DNA from: Marmoricola sp. URHB0036 | Lineage (GTDB): Bacteria; Actinomycetota; Actinomycetes; Propionibacteriales; Nocardioidaceae | Direction of reading: 5' to 3' | NCBI RefSeq assembly: GCF_000426045.1 | Contig: NZ_AUEP01000007.1 | Coordinates: 62,001-126,000, forward strand | Length of the DNA stretch: 64,000 nucleotides | In this document: positions 1 to 8,119 of the stretch, one piece after another | Numbering within the stretch: the stretch's first letter is position 1 | Layout: each line of letters begins with the position of its first letter | The notes under the pieces: model-generated | The model's database searches: none | Seen by the model: the letters and a program-made list of their open reading frames with translations, nothing else | What the model was told of the DNA's origin: nothing | Position numbers and translations under genes: made by a program

Positions 1-14
1 ATCGAAGCGTTTGA

Positions 15-374
15 CGCCGCTCACTGAGCGTGGACGAGGACGACCCGGCGCACGGCGAGGCGCTCGTCTACATCGGCTACGGGGAGTTGATGCGGCGCTT
101 GCAGTATCTCGAACTCAACTTGTGGCAGATGTAGGCGCTTCGCATGAAGCGAGGTATTTCCGACGATCAAGCCTTCGCCAAGATCGAGAAGTGGGACGGT
201 ACAGCCAGTCAACGGTTCATCTTGACCGACGGCCAAGTGGGCCTGCGACGACCCCCAGAGGCCGCCGCAATATCCGCCATTTGCCTGGCTCGACGATGCG
301 TCTTAGTGGGCGGGATGTGGCGCGGCACGGTGCCGAAGGACTATCGAATCAGAGGCTCTGTTCGTCGCAAGTAG
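15..374 (+). pseudogene. Interrupted remnant of an unidentified gene
   Basis: One reading frame stays open from 15 to 374 except for a TAG at 132-134. The part before the stop ends in the helix-like LQYLELNLWQM. The part after it continues in the same frame from the ATG at 144 with MKRGISDDQAFAKIEKW. Together they read like one helical polypeptide split by a nonsense codon. The last 60 residues are low-complexity and may be out of frame with the ancestor. No good ribosome binding site precedes either half. I do not recognise the family. It lies at the left of the integrated element, where decayed cargo is common. It could instead be chance open frame. Confidence 0.3.
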
Positions 375-808
375 TCGGTGACGCGCAGGCGTATGCGGTC
401 GACCATCGGTAGGTCTTCAAGTCGGTCCGGTGCCGCGAACTCAACTTCGTAGGACTCGTCACTTGCTGCCAGGTTGCCGCTAAGAACTCGACAGGCGAAG
501 CAGATCGAGAACTCCTGTCGAACCTCGCCATCGTCGTAGGCGAAAACGTGCTTGGGATCGCTGTAGATCCCCACGATGCTTGTTGGCTCCACCTCGAGGC
601 CGGTCTCCTCGCGCACTTCACGTACGACGCACTCACCGATCGACTCGCCGAGTTCCATGACTCCGCCTGGTAGTGCCCACATGTCGTTGTCGCGTCGTCG
701 GTGCACAAGGATGCGCCCTTCGTCGTTCACGACAATGGCGGAGGCAGCTGGCACCAACGAGTTCGCGGGTGGTGCGTCGGGATCGTCGTAGTAGTCGACT
801 CGGCCCAT
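341..808 (-). CDS. NUDIX hydrolase paired with an XRE/DUF5919 regulator
   Basis: This 155-residue protein is a NUDIX hydrolase, an enzyme that cleaves a nucleoside diphosphate linked to another moiety. The complete Nudix box begins at GGVMELGES and ends REVREETGL, with every consensus Glu and the Arg present. An N-terminal strand (ANSLVPAASAIVVNDEGRIL) and a hydrophobic C-terminus complete the usual domain. The substrate cannot be read from the sequence. It starts 15 bases after the stop of the XRE/DUF5919 gene on the same strand, so the two are probably co-transcribed. Neighbouring NUDIX and DUF5919 genes recur in actinobacteria, which suggests that the regulator senses a NUDIX substrate or product; that link is inference. 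Confidence 0.85.
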   Translation of the reverse strand: MGRVDYYDDPDAPPANSLVPAASAIVVNDEGRILVHRRRDNDMWALPGGVMELGESIGECVVREVREETGLEVEPTSIVGIYSDPKHVFAYDDGEVRQEFSICFACRVLSGNLAASDESYEVEFAAPDRLEDLPMVDRIRLRVTDYLRRTEPLIR

Positions 809-823
809 CAGATGTCCTCGGAT

Positions 824-1594
824 TTAGACGCCCGACCGAACGGGTGGTCGCTTCCCATCCTCCACGACTTCGGTCGAGCTGGCCCAGATGCCTTCGAAGT
901 GCGCCGAAAAGCGTGAGAACAGCCCGTTCGGGCCGAGTCTGCGCAGATGTAGCAACGGCGCCGCGTGGCCCGGTGTCGCGTAAAGGTGGGGAGTCACGAG
1001 CATCTCGTCGTCGAAGCGGAAAAGTGAGTTGTACAACGGTGCCGACTGGAAACGCACCTCTGCGCCGTTCACATCTAGGAGGGGACGGAGCGCTTTCAGC
1101 GTCGTGGAAATCCGGGCCACCAACGTGATCGGCTCCTGCTCTTCGTCGTCTCGGAGGCTCACCTGGTCGGACTCCGGGTCGGCGATGGCGATCCGCACGC
1201 GACATCCATCCGCACACTTCTCGCTCAGGAGCTCTACGAGCCCAGGGTGCTGCTGCGGCAGGAAGTACAGCGTGTAGCCCAGCAGGTCGATCTGCTTGTT
1301 CGCGCCCTCGAAGAGGTCCCACCACCGCCTGGTGTCCAGCTCCGACCGAAATGCATAAGCCGCCAGCAACTCGGCGCCAGCTGCGCTGCCGCTCGTGATC
1401 CCACCTGATCCCGGCCAGAGGAACTCCTCGTCCTCCCCCACTGCCTCGCACAGCTTCCAACGATGGCGCGGGTGCGGAACGCGACCGGCCAACCATCGCT
1501 GCACCGTCTTCGGATCTACGCCAGTCGACCGGGCAGCGGCTTCCACGGACAGGCTCGCCCGTCCCATTGCGAGGCGCAGGCGCTCGTTCGTCAT
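824..1594 (-). CDS. XRE-type regulator with C-terminal DUF5919 domain
   Basis: The N-terminal 60 residues are a helix-turn-helix of XRE type (VDPKTVQRWLAGRVPH). The remaining 190 residues match the DUF5919 domain of actinobacterial regulators, with the typical YNSLFRFDDEML and LLHLRRLG segments and an ending like EGIWAS. DUF5919 is distantly PLD-like, but I see no HKD catalytic motif. A possible start at 1630 coincides with a -10-like TAGAAT on the minus strand (1630-1635). The ATG at 1594 has GGAG at proper spacing and is preferred. It precedes the NUDIX gene in a likely two-gene operon and is divergent from the excisionase. It probably controls its own pair, and its ligand is unknown. Confidence 0.8.
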   Translation of the reverse strand: MTNERLRLAMGRASLSVEAAARSTGVDPKTVQRWLAGRVPHPRHRWKLCEAVGEDEEFLWPGSGGITSGSAAGAELLAAYAFRSELDTRRWWDLFEGANKQIDLLGYTLYFLPQQHPGLVELLSEKCADGCRVRIAIADPESDQVSLRDDEEQEPITLVARISTTLKALRPLLDVNGAEVRFQSAPLYNSLFRFDDEMLVTPHLYATPGHAAPLLHLRRLGPNGLFSRFSAHFEGIWASSTEVVEDGKRPPVRSGV

Positions 1595-1710
1595 CGGTGC
1601 TCCAGGACGTATCGGCGTATCTTCAAACATTCTAAACGTCCCAGCAATGCGGTTCCCTCGTCAAGAGGCCCAGCGCGTAATTGGGGAGAACCGACTCGGA
1701 GGTGAACGAG

Positions 1711-1941
1711 GTGACAGATTCAATCGCCGCAACCAGCGCCGATCTGGATCGGCCCCGTCTCCTGTCGTCGGCCCTGGAGGGGCTCCCCCTCCTCATTCCG
1801 GTCCCGCAGGCGGCGACTCTCCTCGGCATCAGTCGATCAGCCGCCTACCGCTGCGCCGCCTGCGGCGACCTTCCAATCACCCACCTCGGAGGACGCGTAT
1901 ACGTCGTGACCGCGCGGCTTCAGGAGCTCTTGTCGGCATGA
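1711..1941 (+). CDS. Excisionase-like helix-turn-helix protein
   Basis: This 76-residue protein carries a winged helix-turn-helix of the AlpA/Xis class: LIPVPQAATLLGISRSAAYR, then an ITHLGGRVYVV wing. Such proteins bind att sites and direct the integrase toward excision. The GTG start at 1711 follows a strong GGAGGTGA; the longer frame from a TTG at 1681 lacks one. Its stop overlaps the integrase start (ATGA at 1938-1941), so the pair is translationally coupled. The context of integrase, tRNA and neighbouring cargo supports a role in mobility over general regulation. Confidence 0.8.
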   Translation: MTDSIAATSADLDRPRLLSSALEGLPLLIPVPQAATLLGISRSAAYRCAACGDLPITHLGGRVYVVTARLQELLSA

Positions 1942-3200
1942 GGGGTTCTGTGCGGCGACGTGCGAACGGCGAGTGGGAGTACCGCTTCGAAGCGGGCGAG
2001 GATGCGCTCACAGGCCGTCGGTACCGGCCCGGAAGGTCGGGTTTCCCCACACGCAAAGAGGCTTCCCAGGCACTGCGGGCGGCGATCGCAGCCCACCACC
2101 AGGGTCGATCAACCCGCACGACCAGGCAGACAGTTGGCGATTTCCTGCAGGAGTGGCACCAAGGCATCAGGTCGGTTCTGCGCCCCTCGACATGGGTCAA
2201 CTACAGGGACTACATGAACGCCTACGTCATCCCCATCATCGGCGACAGTCGCCTGCGAGACCTCACCCCGATGCGGATCAACCTCCTCTACAGCCATTTG
2301 CTCAAGGACGGTCGCGTCAGAGGTCCCGGAGGACTCGCACCCAAGACGGTGCGCAATGTCCACGTGATGCTCCATCGCGCCTTGAGCGACGCCGTGCGTT
2401 GGGACCTCATCCCGCGCAACGCTGCAGAGGATGCCTCTCCGCCAAGGGTCAGCCGGAAGCGTCCGATGATCTGGACCCCCGAGCAACTAGGCGATTTCGT
2501 GGACCACATCCAGGGCGATCGCTTCTACGCCCTCTGGCTACTAGTCGCTACGACCGGTTTTCGGCGTGGGGAAATCGCCGGCCTTCGCAGGCATGACATC
2601 GATCTCCAGCGCGGTCGAGTCTCCCCGAGCGTCCCAAGAGTCGTCGTCGCTGGACGAGCCGAAGACTCGGAGACGAAGACGCGAAGTGGCGAACGAGTGG
2701 TGGCACTGGATCCCACCACTTGGGAGGCACTTCGCGAGTACGTCATCACATGGGATCAGGAACGCGAGCTCTTAGGTCAGGACACCGATCTTCTGTTCGT
2801 ATGGCCTAGCGGGCAACCAATCCACCCCGACACCATCACGAGCCTGTTCCACAAGCACTGCGCGGCGGCGAACCTACCCAGGATCCGACTGCACGACGTC
2901 AGGCACTCATATGCGAGCGCGGGCCTGATGGCAGGCGTCCCGGCGAAGGTCATGAGCGAGCGGCTGGGTCACTCCGCGGTCGCGTTCACGCTGCAGACCT
3001 ACTCACACGTCATCCCCGGGATGGACGAGGCCGCTGCGAACGACGTTGCAGACCTGATCTTGCGGCGCCACGAGTCGCCGGGACGCATTTCAGGACGCGC
3101 GGCAGTCGCGAGTATCACCGAGACAAGCAAAGAACCCGGTGACCTGCTGCATTTCCGCAGGTCACCGGGTTCTTCCTCTGGTAGCGGGGGCAGGATTTGA
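1938..3200 (+). CDS. Tyrosine-type site-specific integrase
   Basis: This 420-residue recombinase has an N-terminal arm-binding region, a core-binding SAM-like domain (about 60-160) and a catalytic domain. The catalytic residues are all visible: Arg209 in TGFRRGE, the Lys hairpin TKTRSGE, His319 and Arg322 in LHDVRHSY, His345 in RLGHS, and the nucleophile Tyr355 in LQTYSHV. The ATG at 1938 overlaps the excisionase stop. The usual C-terminus would fall soon after LILRRHE. Here the frame continues through the terminator stem at 3130-3174 and ends inside the initiator tRNA gene at 3200. That layout fits an integrase sitting next to its own att site at the tRNA 3' end. Confidence 0.93.
   Translation: MRGSVRRRANGEWEYRFEAGEDALTGRRYRPGRSGFPTRKEASQALRAAIAAHHQGRSTRTTRQTVGDFLQEWHQGIRSVLRPSTWVNYRDYMNAYVIPIIGDSRLRDLTPMRINLLYSHLLKDGRVRGPGGLAPKTVRNVHVMLHRALSDAVRWDLIPRNAAEDASPPRVSRKRPMIWTPEQLGDFVDHIQGDRFYALWLLVATTGFRRGEIAGLRRHDIDLQRGRVSPSVPRVVVAGRAEDSETKTRSGERVVALDPTTWEALREYVITWDQERELLGQDTDLLFVWPSGQPIHPDTITSLFHKHCAAANLPRIRLHDVRHSYASAGLMAGVPAKVMSERLGHSAVAFTLQTYSHVIPGMDEAAANDVADLILRRHESPGRISGRAAVASITETSKEPGDLLHFRRSPGSSSGSGGRI
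3130..3174 (-). terminator. Perfect 18-bp terminator stem after the initiator tRNA gene
   Basis: Arms 3130-3147 and 3157-3174 are perfectly complementary over 18 base pairs around a 9-base loop. Read on the minus strand, the stem begins 4 bases after the tRNA CCA end and is followed by a TTT-containing stretch, so it should terminate the tRNA transcript. On the plus strand the same bases encode the C-terminal tail of the integrase. Confidence 0.75.
3175..3200. other. Probable attachment-site region at the 3' end of tRNA-fMet
   Basis: The integrase gene ends within the 3' part of the initiator tRNA gene, the classical position for an att core of tRNA-targeting integrases. The element would extend leftward beyond base 1, and the second att copy would lie outside the window. 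The exact core cannot be defined without that copy. No direct repeat of the tRNA 3' end was seen inside the window. Confidence 0.4.
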
Positions 3201-3255
3201 ACCTGCGACCTCTGGGTTATGAGCCCAGCGAGCTACCGAACTGCTCCACCCCGCG
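3179..3255 (-). tRNA. Initiator tRNA-fMet (anticodon CAU) with encoded CCA
   Basis: The 77-base minus-strand gene folds as a complete cloverleaf with anticodon CAT in the loop CTCATAA. Three consecutive G-C pairs end the anticodon stem (CTGGG/CCCAG), the hallmark of initiator tRNA. Position 1 (C) faces T at position 72 and is unpaired, which is again an initiator feature. The T arm (GCAGG-TTCAAAT-CCTGC) is intact and CCA is encoded. The last codons of the integrase overlap its 3' end, so this tRNA is the probable integration target and was left functional. Confidence 0.95.
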
Positions 3256-3535
3256 TCGGTGAACACCACGTTACCGGGAGCACTCGGGCTCCTCCAAATC
3301 GAGGGGACTACACCAGTGCAGGGCAATGGGTCGGGAGTCCTGTTCCGCACCGTCGGCCGCGCGTACCTTCGGCAGTAGGGGGAGGACCGGTAAGGCTGGT
3401 CTTTCGATGTTGGGACGCTCGGGACGGGAGACGAGGAACGCTCGCAGAGCGATGCTCCTCGTGGCGATCGGCGTGCTCGCTCAACAGTGGGAGCTGTCCC
3501 CGCGGTCGCGAGGCTCGGCCGAGCCGGAGGTCCGC

Positions 3536-4735
3536 ATGGCCGAGCTGCAGGCGGAGCTGGCTGCCGAACGGCGGCGAGCCGACGCGCTCGCGCAGGAGCT
3601 GGCCTCCGTACGCGACGAGTTCAGCCGCACGATGTCGCGGATCAACGACCTGTTCTGGACCGTGGAGATCCTTCCCGACGGGGACATCACCCTGACCTAC
3701 CTCAGTGCCAACGCCTCCGGTGTGGTCGGCAAGGACGTGCAGGCAGGCCTCGACGCGCTCGCTTTCCGGGAGGGTCTCGGCCACCCCGACGACGCCGAGG
3801 CGAAAGCCGCCTTCACCGCCGCCATGCTGGCCGGAGAGGCGGCCGAGGTGGAAGAACGCCTCGTGGGGTACGACGGCGTGGTGCGCTGGACCTGGTCGCG
3901 GGGTACGCCGCGGCGTGAGGGCGACCGCCTGTTCTTCGACGGGGTGACCACCAACATCAGCGAGCGGCACGAGCTGGCTGCGCAGCGTGAGCACGTGCTG
4001 GACCGCGAGCGCGAGCAGGTGGCGATGCTGGAGGAGATGCACCGCAGCCACGACGACTTCATCGCGCTGGCGGGCCACGAGCTGCGTACGCCGCTCACCG
4101 TCGTCCAGGGGTACGCCGAGCACCTGCTCGACGACCCGACGATGGGGCGCGAACAGCGCGCCCAGCTCGAGATCGTCGTACGCCGGGCCCGGTCGATGAG
4201 CGACCTGATCGACGACCTGTTCGACCTCGCCAAGCTCAACGCCCCCCTCGGCACCGTCGCGTTCGCCCCGGTCGACCTGGACCGGGTCGTCGAGGAGGCG
4301 GTGCTCGCCCACCGGCGGCAGGCACGTCAGCGCGGCATCACCTTCACCACGACCACCGAGCCGCTCCAGGTGTTCGGAGACCGCGCCCGGCTGCGACGCA
4401 TGTGCGACAGCCTGCTCGACAACGCGGTGAAGTACAGCGCCTCGGGCGGGGTCGTGACCGTCACTGTGCGGGGCGAGGAGGACACCGCTGTCCTGGAGGT
4501 CGCCGACCAAGGCATCGGTATCCCCTCCGAGGAGCTCTCCCACGTCTTCGAGCGGCTCTACCGCGCGACCAACACGACCGATGGCCGCTACCCCGGGACG
4601 GGCCTGGGACTGTCGATCGCGCTGGCGACGGCCGAGAGCCACGGCGGAACCGCGACGGCGGACAACGGGCCCGACGGTGGCGCGGTGTTCACGGTCAGGC
4701 TGCCGCTCGGCCGACCGGAAGAGGCGACCGACTGA
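3536..4735 (+). CDS. PAS-domain sensor histidine kinase
   Basis: The 399-residue protein has a short N-terminal coiled coil (MAELQAELAAERRRADAL), a PAS fold ending at TTNISERHEL (about 25-145), a HisKA domain with phospho-acceptor His181 in FIALAGHELRTPL, and a full HATPase domain: N box LLDNAVKYS, G1 box VADQGIGIP, G2 box GTGLGLSI. No membrane segment is seen, so it should be cytoplasmic. The ATG at 3536 follows GGAGGT; the frame is open from 3326 and longer starts cannot be excluded. No response regulator lies next to it, so it is an orphan kinase. The adenylate cyclase gene begins 38 bases downstream, suggesting co-transcription. Confidence 0.88.
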   Translation: MAELQAELAAERRRADALAQELASVRDEFSRTMSRINDLFWTVEILPDGDITLTYLSANASGVVGKDVQAGLDALAFREGLGHPDDAEAKAAFTAAMLAGEAAEVEERLVGYDGVVRWTWSRGTPRREGDRLFFDGVTTNISERHELAAQREHVLDREREQVAMLEEMHRSHDDFIALAGHELRTPLTVVQGYAEHLLDDPTMGREQRAQLEIVVRRARSMSDLIDDLFDLAKLNAPLGTVAFAPVDLDRVVEEAVLAHRRQARQRGITFTTTTEPLQVFGDRARLRRMCDSLLDNAVKYSASGGVVTVTVRGEEDTAVLEVADQGIGIPSEELSHVFERLYRATNTTDGRYPGTGLGLSIALATAESHGGTATADNGPDGGAVFTVRLPLGRPEEATD

Positions 4736-4773
4736 ACCGTGGGACTCCTCCACGGCGACCCTCGCTTGCTGGC

Positions 4774-6324
4774 ATGCTTCGGCACGTGTCCAGCGGCGAG
4801 GCGTGGGTCTACGGCTCCGTCCTGCTCGGCTCGGCCGGCCAGACGGCGCGCCAGCTGCGGGTGCGCATCCAGGTGCTGCTCACCGTCCTGCTCGTGGGCA
4901 CCAACGTCATCGGGGCCGTGCTGGTCTTCGTCCTCTCCACGCTCGTCATCCCCAGCCCGGACCTCGAGCCCGACCTCAAGCTCGCGCTGGCCATCGGCGT
5001 GCCCGTCTACGTGGGCGTCGCCGTGTTCCTCGGGGCCGGATGGGGGACGGCCGGTGCCCTCAAGGCGCTGCGCTGGTCCATCGAGGACCGCGAACCGACC
5101 GAGCAGGAACGCCTCACCGCACTCGGGGTGCCCTGGTTCCTGACCCGGATCCAGGCCGGTCTCTGGCTCGGGGGCACCGTTCTCTTCACGCTGCTGACCG
5201 CCTTCCTCCAGCCGGAGCGAGCCCTCACCACCGCCCTGACGACCGGGATCGCCTCGCTCGTCGTGGGTGGCATCGCCTTCCTGTTCACCGAGTTCGCCCT
5301 GCGTCCGGTGGCGGCGCGCGCGCTGTCGGGCGAGCAGCGGCTGCGCGTCCGCGGTCTCGGCGTACGACGACGCATGGTGCTGTTCTGGTCGCTGGGCACG
5401 GGCGCACCCGTGGCCGGGCTGGTCGTGGTGGCGATCCTGGCTCTGACCGTGGGCGACATCTCGCTGACCAAGCTGGCGATCATCGTGCTCGTCCTCGGCG
5501 GGGTGGTGCTGTGCTTCGGCCTGCTGGTCACCGGCCTCAACGCGCGCGCGGTCGTGGCCCCGATCCTCGCCGTCCGCAACGCGATGGAGCGCGTGGAGGA
5601 GGGTGAGCTCGACGTCGAGGTGCAGGTCTACGACGGCACCGAGCTCGGCCAGCTGCAGGCCGGGTTCAACCAGATGGTGGCCGGCCTCCGGGATCGCGAG
5701 AAGCTGCGCGACCTCTTCGGCCGGCACGTCGGACGAGACGTCGCTGAGGCCGCGGCCCTGGGCGAGGTCGAGCTCGGCGGCGAGACCCGGGTCGTGTCGG
5801 TGCTGTTCGTCGACATCGTCGGGTCGACGACGCTGGCCACGCAGAAGCAGCCGGACGAGGTGGTCGACCTCTTGAACCGGTTCTTCGCGGTCGTCGTGGA
5901 GGAGGTCGACCGCCACCAGGGCCTGGTCAACAAGTTCATCGGCGACGCCGCGCTCGCGATCTTCGGTGCGCCGGTGGAGGTCGACGACCACGCCACCCGC
6001 GCGCTGGCGTCGGGGCGGGCGATGGCGGCCCGCCTGGCCGAGGAGGTGCCGGACCTCGACTGCGGCATCGGGGTCGCCACCGGTGAGGCGGTGGCCGGCA
6101 ACGTCGGCGACGAGTCCCGGTTCGAGTACACCGTCATCGGCGACGCCGTGAACGCGGCGGCCCGGATCTCCGACCTGGCCAAGAAGGTGGACCCACGGGT
6201 GCTCGCTGCCCGGGAGTCGGTGGACGCCGCGGACGACGACGAGGCCACCCACTGGCAGGACCACGACACGGTGACGCTGCGGGGGCGCAGCTCCGAGACG
6301 GCGCTCGTCGTACCGAGGGAGTGA
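4774..6324 (+). CDS. Membrane adenylate cyclase (class III) with HAMP domain
   Basis: This 516-residue protein makes cAMP from ATP. Its N-terminal half has about six hydrophobic membrane spans, followed by a HAMP linker (VRNAMERVEEGELDVEV) and a class III catalytic domain. Metal-binding Asp347 (VLFVDIVGS) and Asp391 (FIGDAA) are present, as are the adenine-specifying Lys of NKFIGDA and Asp of VIGDAVN. The transition-state Asn and Arg lie in VNAAARIS. The layout resembles the mycobacterial Rv1318c/Rv3645 group. A GTG at 4786 is an alternative start. Its stop overlaps the GTG of the hydrolase gene. Confidence 0.9.
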   Translation: MLRHVSSGEAWVYGSVLLGSAGQTARQLRVRIQVLLTVLLVGTNVIGAVLVFVLSTLVIPSPDLEPDLKLALAIGVPVYVGVAVFLGAGWGTAGALKALRWSIEDREPTEQERLTALGVPWFLTRIQAGLWLGGTVLFTLLTAFLQPERALTTALTTGIASLVVGGIAFLFTEFALRPVAARALSGEQRLRVRGLGVRRRMVLFWSLGTGAPVAGLVVVAILALTVGDISLTKLAIIVLVLGGVVLCFGLLVTGLNARAVVAPILAVRNAMERVEEGELDVEVQVYDGTELGQLQAGFNQMVAGLRDREKLRDLFGRHVGRDVAEAAALGEVELGGETRVVSVLFVDIVGSTTLATQKQPDEVVDLLNRFFAVVVEEVDRHQGLVNKFIGDAALAIFGAPVEVDDHATRALASGRAMAARLAEEVPDLDCGIGVATGEAVAGNVGDESRFEYTVIGDAVNAAARISDLAKKVDPRVLAARESVDAADDDEATHWQDHDTVTLRGRSSETALVVPRE

Positions 6325-7193
6325 GCTGCGCAGTGGAGATCGACCTCGAGAACGTCCAGCTGAGCGCACTGACCTGGGGGCCGGACGACGGTCCGCTGGC
6401 CGTCCTCCTCCACGGGTTCCCCGACAGCGCGCACACCTGGCGCCATCTCGGCCCGGCCCTCGCCGACGAGGGGTACCGCGTGGTCGCGCCGTTCACCCGC
6501 GGCTACGCGCCTTCGACCGTGCCGTCGGACGGCCGCTCGGACGTCGGTGCGCTGATGGACGACGCGGTCGGCGTACACGCGGCGCTGGGCGGCGGCGACG
6601 ATGCCGTGCTCGTGGGTCATGACTGGGGCGGGATGACGGCCGGCACCCTGGCCGCTCACCGGGACTCGCCCTTCCGCCGGGTGGTGGCGATGGCCGTCCC
6701 ACCGGTGGCGGCTCTGCCGTTCGGCGAGACCGTTCGGCACCTCCCGGGACAGCTCCGGCGCAGCTGGTACATCGGCTTCAACCAGCTCCCCCGCCTGCCG
6801 GAACGCTCTCTGGACCGGCTGGTGCCGAAGCTGTGGCGCGACTGGTCCCCGGCTTACGACGGGCGGGCCGATGCGACGCAGACCCTCGCGGCCCTTCCCG
6901 ACGCCGCCCACCGGAAGGCCGCGATCGACTACTACCGGCACCTTGCTCGGCCGATCGGAGTGCCGGCCCGCTACCGCCGTTGGCAGGCGTCCCTCCGGGA
7001 CCTCCCGACCACGCCTCTGCTCTACCTGCACGGTCGCGACGACGCCTGTCTCACCCCGGCCTTCGCCGAGATCGCTCGGTCGCACCTGCCCGACCACTGC
7101 GACGTCCGCGTCGTCGACGAGGCGGGCCACTTCCTGCACCTCGAGCAGCCCGACGAGGTCAACCAGCTCGTTCTCGACTTCCTGCGGAGCTGA
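6321..7193 (+). CDS. Alpha/beta-hydrolase, epoxide-hydrolase-like
   Basis: The 290-residue protein has the alpha/beta-hydrolase fold: oxyanion motif HGFPDS, nucleophile elbow GHDWGG with Asp as nucleophile, acid residue in HGRDDACL, and the general-base His in EAGHFLHLEQP. An Asp nucleophile next to Trp is typical of epoxide hydrolases and haloalkane dehalogenases; HGFPD favours the former. The substrate is unknown. The GTG start overlaps the cyclase stop (GTGA), and a GTG at 6333 is an alternative. Nothing ties it functionally to cAMP beyond the shared transcript. Confidence 0.85.
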   Translation: MSCAVEIDLENVQLSALTWGPDDGPLAVLLHGFPDSAHTWRHLGPALADEGYRVVAPFTRGYAPSTVPSDGRSDVGALMDDAVGVHAALGGGDDAVLVGHDWGGMTAGTLAAHRDSPFRRVVAMAVPPVAALPFGETVRHLPGQLRRSWYIGFNQLPRLPERSLDRLVPKLWRDWSPAYDGRADATQTLAALPDAAHRKAAIDYYRHLARPIGVPARYRRWQASLRDLPTTPLLYLHGRDDACLTPAFAEIARSHLPDHCDVRVVDEAGHFLHLEQPDEVNQLVLDFLRS

Positions 7194-7211
7194 CCCGGTT
7201 ACGGTCAGCCC

Positions 7212-8101
7212 ATGAGCTCGTCACAGGGAAAGACCATCCTCATCACCGGGGCCGCCCGCGGCATCGGCGCCGAGACCGCCCGCCACCTGTCCCGTGCGGG
7301 AGCACGTCTGGTGCTGGTCGACCTCGACGAGGTCGGCCTGAAGTCGCTCGCCGCCGAGCTCGCCAGCGACGACGTGCTCGCGGTCACCGCCGACGTCTGC
7401 GACCTCGAGGGCATGGAGGCTGCGGTCGCCCGTGGACTGGAGCGGTTCGGTGGGATCGACGTGGTCCTCGCCAACGCCGGGATCGCCAGCTACGGCTCCG
7501 TCCTGGCGGTCGACCCGGCCACCTTCAAGCGGGTCATCGACATCAACTGCTCGGCGTGTTCCACACCGTGCGCGCGGCGCTGCCGTCTGTCATCGAGAAC
7601 AACGGCTACGTGCTCGTCGTGTCGTCGATGGCGGCCTTCGGCGCGATGGCGGGCCTGGCGTCGTACAACGCGAGCAAGGCCGGCGTCGAGCACTTCGCCA
7701 ACGCGTTGCGGCTCGAGGTCAAGCACCTCGGGGTCGACGTCGGCGTCGCCCACATGTCCTGGATCGACACGCCGCTCGTCCGTGATGCCCGCGACGACCT
7801 CACTGCCTTCGGACGGATGATCGCGGCCCTGCCGTACCCGATGAACAAGACCACGTCGGTCGAGGCCTGCGGCAAGGCCTTCGTCGCCGGCATCGAGGCA
7901 CGCAAGCGTCGCGTCTTCGTACCGGGCTGGGTCGCGCTGGCCGCGGCGGCCCGGACGCTGCTGAACTCCCGCGTCGCCGAGCTCGGGGCGCTGCGCCACA
8001 TCCCGGCCCTGCTGCCGCTCATGGACGAGGAGGTACGCCGGCTCGGCCGGTCGACCAGCCTCCGCAACGTCGAGCTGAGCGACGAGATCGCCGACCGCTG
8101 A
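7212..8101 (+). pseudogene. Short-chain dehydrogenase with a one-base frameshift
   Basis: The N-terminal part (frame of 7212) has the Rossmann motif TGAARGIG and the NAG motif (LANAGIASYG). At 7547/7548 the frame breaks after DIN. One missing C after that Asn codon would restore DINLLGVFHTVRAALP, and the remaining sequence to 8101 reads normally in the other frame. That part has the catalytic Ser (VVSSMAAFG) and the YNASK Tyr/Lys. With the base restored the protein is about 297 residues, normal for an extended SDR with a C-terminal tail. The gene is otherwise undamaged, so either the loss is recent or it is a sequencing error. It starts 18 bases after the hydrolase. Confidence 0.85.
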
Positions 8102-8119
8102 TCGACGACCCCGCTGCCC

